DNA from: Enterobacter cloacae subsp. cloacae ATCC 13047
GTDB lineage: Bacteria; Pseudomonadota; Gammaproteobacteria; Enterobacterales; Enterobacteriaceae
Assembly (NCBI RefSeq): GCF_000025565.1
Contig: NC_014121.1
Span: 5,108,216-5,172,215 of the forward strand
Direction of reading: 5' to 3'
Length of the DNA: 64,000 nt
This document shows, one piece after another, positions 57,737 through 64,000 of the stretch (position 1 is the stretch's first letter; each line of letters begins with the position of its first letter). The notes below the pieces were generated by a model. The model was not told where the DNA came from and made no database searches. It saw only the letters and a list, made by a program, of their open reading frames with translations. A program made the translations under genes and the position numbers.

Positions 57737-57775
57737 AATGTATTTTTATTCACATTTATTGCATGAATATTGATA
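57737..57775. promoter_or_regulatory. Tandem ARG boxes (ArgR operator) between argC and argE
   Basis: Two 18-bp boxes with TGTATTTTTATTCA (57739-57752) and TGCATGAATATTGA (57760-57773) at their cores, separated by 3 bp, against the consensus TGAATWWWWATTCA. A pair of boxes 3 bp apart is the standard site for an ArgR hexamer. Expected to repress both argCBH and argE when arginine is plentiful. Confidence 0.88.
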
Positions 57776-57801
57776 CTATCACGACCTAAGGTGTGTCAAC
57801 A

Positions 57802-58953
57802 ATGAAAATGAACTTACCGCCATTTATCGAGATTTACCGCGCCCTGATTGCCACACCCTCCATCAGCGCGACCGAAGAAGCGCTGGATCAGAGCAATGAG
57901 TCTTTAATCAATCTGCTGGCGGGTTGGTTTAGCGATCTTGGCTTTAACGTTGAGGTTCAGCCCGTACCTGGAACACGCCATAAATTTAACCTGCTCGCCA
58001 GCACCGGACACGGCGCAGGCGGACTGCTGCTGGCCGGTCATACCGACACGGTGCCGTTTGACGATGGCCGCTGGACCCGCGACCCGTTTACCCTGACCGA
58101 GCATGACAACAAGCTTTACGGCCTTGGCACCGCCGACATGAAAGGCTTCTTCGCCTTTATCCTTGACGCGCTGCGTGACGTGGACGTGACAAAACTGAAA
58201 AAGCCGCTCTACATACTGGCGACCGCCGATGAAGAGACCAGCATGGCGGGGGCGCGTTACTTCTCAGAAAACACATCGATTCGCCCGGATTGCGCCATCA
58301 TCGGTGAGCCAACGTCATTACAACCGATCCGTGCTCATAAAGGCCATATTTCCACGGCAGTGCGCGTGATGGGCCAGTCTGGCCACTCCAGCGATCCGGC
58401 GCGTGGCGTGAACGCCATTGAACTGATGCACGACGCCATCGGCCGCATCATGACTCTGCGCGACGAACTGAAAGAGCGGTATCACTACGACGCCTTCACC
58501 GTGCCGTATCCAACGCTGAACCTCGGGAGCCTGCACGGTGGCGATGCCTCTAACCGTATCTGCGCCTGCTGTGAGCTGCACATGGATATCCGTCCGCTGC
58601 CGGGCATGACGCTGAGCGATCTCGACGGCTTGCTGACCGAAGCGCTGGCCCCGGTGAGTGAACGCTGGCCTGGCCGCCTGACGGTGTCTGAACTGCATCC
58701 ACCGATCCCGGGTTATGAATGTCCACCGGATCATCAGCTGGTTGAAGTGGTGGAAAAACTGCTCGGCGAGAAAACCGACGTGGTGAACTACTGCACCGAA
58801 GCGCCGTTTATTCAGACGCTGTGCCCCACGCTGGTACTTGGCCCAGGCTCCATCAACCAGGCGCACCAGCCGGATGAATACCTGGAAACCCGCTTCATCA
58901 AGCCCACCCGCGAACTGATTACCCAGGTCGTGCATCACTTCTGCTGGCATTAA
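57802..58953 (+). CDS. argE: Acetylornithine deacetylase
   Basis: Zn-dependent M20 hydrolase releasing ornithine from N-acetylornithine. ATG 57802 ([19 protein letters not shown]), 8 nt after TAAGGTG, gives 383 aa as in E. coli; GTG 57793 lies inside that Shine-Dalgarno. Metal ligands are visible in [34 protein letters not shown] and [10 protein letters not shown]. Confidence 0.97.
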   Translation: MKMNLPPFIEIYRALIATPSISATEEALDQSNESLINLLAGWFSDLGFNVEVQPVPGTRHKFNLLASTGHGAGGLLLAGHTDTVPFDDGRWTRDPFTLTEHDNKLYGLGTADMKGFFAFILDALRDVDVTKLKKPLYILATADEETSMAGARYFSENTSIRPDCAIIGEPTSLQPIRAHKGHISTAVRVMGQSGHSSDPARGVNAIELMHDAIGRIMTLRDELKERYHYDAFTVPYPTLNLGSLHGGDASNRICACCELHMDIRPLPGMTLSDLDGLLTEALAPVSERWPGRLTVSELHPPIPGYECPPDHQLVEVVEKLLGEKTDVVNYCTEAPFIQTLCPTLVLGPGSINQAHQPDEYLETRFIKPTRELITQVVHHFCWH

Positions 58954-58970
58954 AACCGCACCGATTAGTC

Positions 58971-59005
58971 CCCTCTCCCGGTGGGAGAGGGTTAGGGTGA
59001 GGGCA
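58971..59005. repeat. CCCTCTCCC-type intergenic hairpin repeat, copy 2
   Basis: CCCTCTCCC-GGT-GGGAGAGGG with the tail GTTAGGGTGAGGGCA, 17 nt after the argE stop. Same unit as 54429-54462, with differences in loop and tail. The rest of the interval to 59224 should contain the ppc promoter; no clear boxes assigned. Confidence 0.85.
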
Positions 59006-59224
59006 ACAAATCCCGCGATCTCCGTCACATTCCCATAAGCATCTCTTATCTGACGCAATGCGAATTAAATTTCGTAAATTGCCCGCATTTATTCGTTTGC
59101 TGAACCGTTTTCGCAGCAATTGACGACGGGGGTTTTACGTGGCTTTATAAAGGGAGATGACAAAATAATGTCCAGAAGATTTTCGCATGGGCATAAACAA
59201 AAATGATGGGGTGACTGGGTTTTT

Positions 59225-61876
59225 ATGAACGAACAATATTCCGCGTTGCGTAGTAATGTCAGTATGCTCGGCAAAGTGCTTGGAGATACCATCAAAGATG
59301 CGTTGGGGGAAAACATCCTCGACCGCGTTGAAACCATCCGCAAGCTGTCTAAATCTTCCCGTGCCGGTAACGAAGCGAGTCGTCAGGAGCTGCTCACTAC
59401 CTTGCAGAACCTCTCTAACGATGAGCTGCTGCCCGTTGCACGCGCATTCAGCCAGTTCCTGAACCTGGCAAACACGGCTGAGCAATACCATAGCATTTCG
59501 CCAAACGGCGAAGCTGCCAGCAACCCGGAAGTCATTGCCCGTACGCTTCGTAAACTCAAAGACCAGCCAAACCTCAACGAAGCCACCATTAAAAAAGCGG
59601 TGGAGTCCCTTTCGCTGGAGCTGGTGCTGACCGCCCACCCAACCGAAATCACCCGTCGTACCCTGATCCACAAAATGGTTGAAGTGAACAACTGTCTGAA
59701 GCAGTTGGATAACAAAGACATTGCCGACTACGAACGTAACCAGCTGATGCGCCGTCTGCGCCAGCTGATTGCGCAGTCCTGGCACACCGATGAAATTCGT
59801 AAGCATCGCCCAAGCCCGGTAGACGAGGCCAAATGGGGCTTTGCGGTGGTGGAAAACAGCCTGTGGGAAGGGGTGCCGAACTACCTGCGTGAGCTGAACG
59901 AACAGCTGGAAGCAAACCTGGGCTACCGCCTGCCAGTAGATTTTGTCCCGGTACGCTTTACCTCCTGGATGGGCGGTGACCGCGACGGTAACCCGAACGT
60001 GACGGCGGAAATCACCCGCCACGTGCTGCTGCTGAGCCGCTGGAAAGCCACCGATCTGTTCCTGAAAGACATTCAGGTGCTGATCTCCGAGCTGTCGATG
60101 GTGGAAGCAACGCCAGAACTGCGCGCGCTGGCCGGTGAAGAAGGTGCCAGCGAGCCGTATCGTTTCCTGATGAAAAAACTGCGTAGCCAGCTGATGGCGA
60201 CCCAGGCCTGGCTGGAAGCACGCCTGAAAGGCCAGCGCCTGCCGAAGCCGGAAGGTCTGCTGAGCCAGAACGAACAGCTCTGGGAACCGCTATACGCCTG
60301 CTATAAATCACTACAGGCCTGCGGGATGGGCATCATCGCCAATGGCGAACTGCTCGACACCCTGCGCCGCGTGAAGTGTTTTGGCGTGCCGCTGGTGCGT
60401 ATCGACGTGCGTCAGGAGAGCACCCGCCATACCGAAGCGCTGGGCGAACTGACCCGTTATCTTGGCATTGGCGACTACGAAAGCTGGTCTGAAGCCGACA
60501 AACAGGCCTTCCTGATCCGCGAGCTGAACTCCAAGCGTCCTCTGCTGCCGCGCAACTGGGAGCCAAGCAACGAAACCCGCGAAGTGCTCAACACCTGTAA
60601 AGCGATCGTGGATGCGCCAAAAGGATCGGTCGCCGCCTATGTAATCTCGATGGCGAAAACCCCGTCCGACGTGCTGGCCGTTCACCTGCTGCTGAAAGAA
60701 GCCGGTATCGACTATGCCCTGCCGGTCGCCCCGCTGTTTGAAACCCTCGACGACCTGAACAACGCCAATGATGTAATGACCCAGCTGCTGAACATCGACT
60801 GGTATCGCGGCTTTATTCAGGGCAAACAGATGGTGATGATCGGCTATTCCGACTCCGCAAAAGATGCGGGCGTGATGGCGGCATCCTGGGCGCAGTATCA
60901 GGCGCAGGACGCGCTGATCAAAACCTGCGAGAAAGCCGGTATTGAGCTGACGCTATTCCACGGTCGCGGTGGTTCCATTGGCCGTGGCGGTGCGCCTGCG
61001 CACGCGGCGCTGCTCTCTCAGCCGCCAGGAAGCCTGAAAGGCGGGCTGCGCGTGACCGAACAGGGCGAGATGATCCGCTTCAAATACGGCCTGCCGGAAG
61101 TGACCATCAGCAGCCTGTCGCTCTATACCAGTGCGATTCTCGAAGCAAACCTGCTGCCACCGCCGGAGCCGAAAGAATCCTGGTGCCGCATTATGGATGA
61201 GCTGTCTGACATCTCATGCGACCTGTACCGCGGCTACGTGCGTGAAAACAAAGACTTCGTACCTTACTTCCGCTCTGCTACGCCAGAGCAGGAGCTGGGC
61301 AAACTGCCGCTGGGTTCACGTCCGGCCAAGCGTCGTCCGACCGGCGGCGTGGAGTCTCTGCGTGCAATCCCGTGGATCTTCGCCTGGACGCAGAACCGTC
61401 TGATGCTGCCAGCCTGGCTGGGTGCCGGTGCGGCGCTGCAGAAGGTGGTTGAAGATGGCAAACAGAACGAACTGGAAACCATGTGCCGCGACTGGCCATT
61501 CTTCTCTACCCGTCTGGGTATGCTGGAGATGGTCTTCTCGAAAGCTGACCTGTGGCTGGCGGAATACTACGATCAGCGCCTGGTGAAACCAGAGCTGTGG
61601 GCGCTGGGTAAAGAGCTGCGCGAACTGCTGGAAGGCGACATCAAAGTGGTGCTGGATATCGCCAACGACTCCCATCTGATGGCCGATCTGCCGTGGATTG
61701 CCGAGTCTATCCAGCTGCGTAACATCTATACCGACCCACTGAACGTCCTGCAGGCGGAGCTGCTGCACCGTTCGCGTCTGGCGGAAGAGGAAGGTAAAGA
61801 TCCGGATCCACGCGTTGAACAAGCGCTGATGGTGACGATTGCGGGCGTTGCAGCGGGTATGCGTAACACCGGCTAA
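59225..61876 (+). CDS. ppc: Phosphoenolpyruvate carboxylase
   Basis: Anaplerotic enzyme making oxaloacetate from PEP and bicarbonate; activated by acetyl-CoA and fructose-1,6-bisphosphate, inhibited by aspartate. The 883 aa length equals E. coli. Signatures: [18 protein letters not shown] (catalytic His near 138), [54 protein letters not shown] and the C-terminal RNTG. Start [17 protein letters not shown]. Confidence 0.98.
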   Translation: MNEQYSALRSNVSMLGKVLGDTIKDALGENILDRVETIRKLSKSSRAGNEASRQELLTTLQNLSNDELLPVARAFSQFLNLANTAEQYHSISPNGEAASNPEVIARTLRKLKDQPNLNEATIKKAVESLSLELVLTAHPTEITRRTLIHKMVEVNNCLKQLDNKDIADYERNQLMRRLRQLIAQSWHTDEIRKHRPSPVDEAKWGFAVVENSLWEGVPNYLRELNEQLEANLGYRLPVDFVPVRFTSWMGGDRDGNPNVTAEITRHVLLLSRWKATDLFLKDIQVLISELSMVEATPELRALAGEEGASEPYRFLMKKLRSQLMATQAWLEARLKGQRLPKPEGLLSQNEQLWEPLYACYKSLQACGMGIIANGELLDTLRRVKCFGVPLVRIDVRQESTRHTEALGELTRYLGIGDYESWSEADKQAFLIRELNSKRPLLPRNWEPSNETREVLNTCKAIVDAPKGSVAAYVISMAKTPSDVLAVHLLLKEAGIDYALPVAPLFETLDDLNNANDVMTQLLNIDWYRGFIQGKQMVMIGYSDSAKDAGVMAASWAQYQAQDALIKTCEKAGIELTLFHGRGGSIGRGGAPAHAALLSQPPGSLKGGLRVTEQGEMIRFKYGLPEVTISSLSLYTSAILEANLLPPPEPKESWCRIMDELSDISCDLYRGYVRENKDFVPYFRSATPEQELGKLPLGSRPAKRRPTGGVESLRAIPWIFAWTQNRLMLPAWLGAGAALQKVVEDGKQNELETMCRDWPFFSTRLGMLEMVFSKADLWLAEYYDQRLVKPELWALGKELRELLEGDIKVVLDIANDSHLMADLPWIAESIQLRNIYTDPLNVLQAELLHRSRLAEEEGKDPDPRVEQALMVTIAGVAAGMRNTG

Positions 61877-61883
61877 TGCTCAC

Positions 61884-61952
61884 TGCCCGGCGGCGCTTCG
61901 CTTGCCGGGCCTACGACAGGTAGGCCGGGTAAGCGTTAGCGCCACCCGGCAC
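61884..61952. repeat. Paired REP element after ppc
   Basis: GCCCGGCGGCGCTTCGCTTGCCGGGC and TAGGCCGGGTAAGCGTTAGC-GCCACCCGGC palindromes in opposite orientation, 8 nt past the ppc stop. The first hairpin probably ends the ppc transcript. Confidence 0.8.
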
Positions 61953-61969
61953 ATTTCGGTAGTCTCCTG

Positions 61970-62734
61970 ATGCATTCCGATATCACCCGAATTTTGACAG
62001 AGCTGGTTAACCGCACGTTATCGCTGGGTCAGATCCATTTCTCAGCCAGGGCTGAGCAGTCCCCCCGAACAGCGCCCTGCCTCGTTATTACCCTGAATAA
62101 TTCCTGTGAGGCGATATTTTCCTCATCCGGGCACATGACTCATCACCCGGCTAACTTCCTAAGAATCAACTTCGGTAAGCAGCAAATGGCCATTGAGTTA
62201 CAGCGTGAGAACGTGCCTGCGCAGCAGGTCCAGGTCGCCCGGCGTGGCCCGCGAACCGGTGCGTTTCTCCTCCAGACACTAGCCGAATTACAGATGCAAC
62301 CGGATGAACAAGACACCGCGAGGCTGGTGGTACTGAGTCTGCTCAGCCACTGCCGGGATCTTTTTGGCAGCGACATTCGCACCGCCAACCGCAGCCGCGC
62401 GCTCTTCGAAGCGATTCGTAGCTATATCGACGAACATCACGTCTCTTTGTTAACGCGTGAATCGGTGGCGCAGGCGTTCTACATCTCCCCAAACTATCTT
62501 TCCCATCTCTTTCAGAAAGTTGGCAGTGTCGGATTCAATGAATACCTGACCCAAACCCGACTTGAACATGCCCGACAGTTGCTTAAAGGCTACGATCTCA
62601 AAATCAAGGATATCGCCGCACGATGCGGTTTTATGGACAGCAACTACTTCTGCCGCCTGTTTCGCAAACACACCGAACGTTCTCCTTCCGAATATCGCCG
62701 CCAGTATCACAGCCAGTTAACCGCCAAAAAATAG
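61970..62734 (+). CDS. yijO: AraC-family regulator, YijO-like, with a shortened N-terminal domain
   Basis: 254 aa. The C-terminal two-HTH AraC/XylS domain is complete (LTRESVAQAFYISPNYLSHL and IKDIAARCGFMDSNYFCRLF) and very like E. coli YijO, as is the central stretch RRGPRTGAFLLQTLAELQMQ. The N-terminal cupin-like part is about 25-30 residues shorter than my recollection of YijO (283 aa), the loss falling before INFGKQQM. Target unknown; its place before fsaB-gldA suggests it controls them. The ATG is the first in frame, after a TCTCCTG that is not a good ribosome site. Confidence 0.75.
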   Translation: MHSDITRILTELVNRTLSLGQIHFSARAEQSPRTAPCLVITLNNSCEAIFSSSGHMTHHPANFLRINFGKQQMAIELQRENVPAQQVQVARRGPRTGAFLLQTLAELQMQPDEQDTARLVVLSLLSHCRDLFGSDIRTANRSRALFEAIRSYIDEHHVSLLTRESVAQAFYISPNYLSHLFQKVGSVGFNEYLTQTRLEHARQLLKGYDLKIKDIAARCGFMDSNYFCRLFRKHTERSPSEYRRQYHSQLTAKK

Positions 62735-62737
62735 CAC

Positions 62738-62753
62738 TGTGATCGGCATCGCA
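62738..62753. promoter_or_regulatory. Candidate CRP site upstream of fsaB-gldA
   Basis: TGTGA-TCGGCA-TCGCA, 9 of 10 half-site bases of TGTGA-N6-TCACA, 110 bp before the fsaB start and just past the yijO stop. It would place fsaB-gldA under catabolite control. Not tested. Confidence 0.5.
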
Positions 62754-62862
62754 CATCGCTAAGCACATTACATTTGTCCAGTATTTGGCAAAATTGACCT
62801 GTATATCCCGCCTGCCGCCCCGCCTTATCCTTAAATCAATCTTTCTGACTTAAGGAAAAATA

Positions 62863-63525
62863 ATGGAACTGTATCTCGATACCGCCAACGTGGCAGAAGT
62901 AGAACGCCTTGCGCGCGTTTTCCCCCTTGCAGGCGTCACCACCAATCCGAGCATCATTGCCGCCAGCCGTGAGTCAATCTGGGAGGTGCTGCCGCGCCTG
63001 CAAAGCGCCATTGGTCCGAAAGGCAGGCTGTTCGCCCAGACAATGAGCCGCGACGCAGAAGGCATGGTGGCCGAAGCCAAACGCCTGAGCAATGCTATCC
63101 CGGATATCGTGGTGAAAATCCCGGTCACAGCCCAGGGGCTTATCGCCATTAAGGCGCTAAAAACAGCGGGCATCACTACGCTGGGTACCGCCGTGTACAG
63201 CGCCGCGCAAGGCCTGCTGGCCGCGCTGGCCGGGGCAAAATATGTCGCGCCATACGTAAACCGCGTGGATGCCCAGGGCGGGGACGGTATTCGCATGGTT
63301 CAGGAGCTGCAATCCCTGCTGGAACAGCATGCACCGGAGAGCAAGGTGCTGGCAGCCAGCTTCAAAACCCCACGCCAGGCGCTGGACTGCCTGCTCGCCG
63401 GATGTGAAGCAATCACGCTTCCCTTAGATATAGCGCAACAAATGCTCGGCACGCCGGCGGTAGAGTCAGCAATAGAGAAGTTCGAGCAGGACTGGAAAAA
63501 CGCGTTTGGTAACCTCAACCTCTAA
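62863..63525 (+). CDS. fsaB: Fructose-6-phosphate aldolase (TalC/FsaB)
   Basis: 220 aa class I aldolase of the transaldolase family, cleaving fructose-6-phosphate to dihydroxyacetone and glyceraldehyde-3-phosphate. [19 protein letters not shown] and [12 protein letters not shown] at the N-terminus; the Schiff-base Lys is in [18 protein letters not shown] (about residue 85). It starts after AAGGAAAAATA and is followed 12 nt later by gldA, which uses dihydroxyacetone and glycerol, so the two form a functional pair. Confidence 0.95.
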   Translation: MELYLDTANVAEVERLARVFPLAGVTTNPSIIAASRESIWEVLPRLQSAIGPKGRLFAQTMSRDAEGMVAEAKRLSNAIPDIVVKIPVTAQGLIAIKALKTAGITTLGTAVYSAAQGLLAALAGAKYVAPYVNRVDAQGGDGIRMVQELQSLLEQHAPESKVLAASFKTPRQALDCLLAGCEAITLPLDIAQQMLGTPAVESAIEKFEQDWKNAFGNLNL

Positions 63526-63537
63526 GGGAGATATGTT

Positions 63538-64000
63538 ATGGACCGTATCATTCAATCGCCGGGGAAATATATCCAGGGCGCTGATGTTCTCACCCGTCTC
63601 GGCGACTATCTGAAACCTCTGGCTACACGCTGGCTGGTTGTTGGCGATAAATTTGTGCTGGGTTTTGCCGAAGAGACCCTGCGCCAGAGTTTTAAAAATG
63701 CAGAGCTACATGCAGAAATCGCGCCGTTTGGCGGCGAATGTTCGCAAAATGAGATCGATCGTCTGAAAAAACTGGCCGACAGTGCGGACTGCATGGCGGT
63801 GCTGGGCATTGGTGGCGGTAAAACGCTGGATACCGCCAAAGCGCTGGCACATTTTATGGACGTGCCGGTCGCTATCGCCCCGACTATCGCCTCCACCGAT
63901 GCCCCGTGCAGCGCCCTTTCTGTGATTTACACCGACAGCGGCGAATTCGAACGCTATCTGATGCTGCCGCATAACCCCAATATGGTGATTGTCGACACCA
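63538..64000 (+). CDS. gldA: Glycerol dehydrogenase (5' part; runs off the right edge)
   Basis: NAD-dependent iron-type (Zn-binding) alcohol dehydrogenase interconverting glycerol and dihydroxyacetone. The first 154 codons of a family length near 367 are present: [30 protein letters not shown], and the NAD-binding [18 protein letters not shown] near residues 91-110, then [23 protein letters not shown] lies 8 nt before the ATG. Cotranscribed with fsaB. Confidence 0.96.
   Translation, partial: MDRIIQSPGKYIQGADVLTRLGDYLKPLATRWLVVGDKFVLGFAEETLRQSFKNAELHAEIAPFGGECSQNEIDRLKKLADSADCMAVLGIGGGKTLDTAKALAHFMDVPVAIAPTIASTDAPCSALSVIYTDSGEFERYLMLPHNPNMVIVDT

Overview
The window is a stretch of core chromosome from an enteric gammaproteobacterium. 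Protein lengths, operon order and RNA genes closely follow Escherichia coli and Salmonella. The GC-rich codon use, the many short GC-rich palindromes between genes, the full-length ilvG and the rRNA/tRNA content fit the Enterobacter cloacae complex or a close relative; the genus is my inference, not something read from a marker. Most genes can be named from their sequence. I found no new defence, mobile or biosynthetic system. The interest lies in local departures from the enteric reference order. Throughout, 'E. coli' comparisons come from memory of that genome, not from a search.

Layout. 1-5956: 5' part of cyaA (minus), then the divergent hemCDXY operon (plus). 5957-6909: an AT-rich orphan segment and four tRNA genes (Arg-His-Leu-Pro, minus). 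7012-19442: threonine/serine permease gene yifK (thrP) and the enterobacterial common antigen (ECA) operon wecA-wzzE-wecBCDE-wzxE-wecF-wzyE-wecG, all minus. The operon lacks rffG and rffH. 19636-26958: rho with its leader ORF rhoL, trxA, rhlB, gppA, rep and ppiC. 27044-36158: branched-chain amino acid genes ilvC, ilvY and ilvLGMEDA, with an uninterrupted ilvG. 36500-40718: comM (yifB), maoP (yifE) and hdfR, which is interrupted by an IS3-family (IS2-group) element flanked by an unusually long 16-18 bp direct repeat.

40751-46470: a complete rRNA operon read on the minus strand. It has tandem P1/P2 promoters, 16S, tRNA-Ile, tRNA-Ala, 23S, 5S, tRNA-Asp, tRNA-Trp and a terminator. Its downstream flank (Asp/Trp tRNAs, hdfR, ilv) is that of E. 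coli rrnC and its upstream flank (murI, btuB, trmA) is that of rrnB, so the operon marks a large-scale rearrangement junction relative to E. coli. 46471-53251: murI, btuB with a cobalamin riboswitch, trmA, yijD, fabR and sthA. 53234-61876: oxyR with the divergent OxyS sRNA, argH-argB-argC divergent from argE across ARG boxes, and ppc. 61970-64000: a yijO-like AraC regulator, fsaB and the 5' part of gldA. The frw/ptsA/pfl genes and eptC found in this interval in E. coli are absent.

How the parts work together. The window combines housekeeping transcription and RNA functions (Rho, RhlB, rRNA, tRNAs, TrmA), haem synthesis, ECA surface glycolipid synthesis, Ile/Val and Arg synthesis, anaplerosis (Ppc), redox balance (SthA, TrxA, OxyR/OxyS) and carbon sensing (CyaA). 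Classical attenuation, riboswitch and operator control can be seen directly for ilvLGMEDA, btuB, argCBH/argE, ilvC/ilvY, cyaA and oxyR/oxyS.
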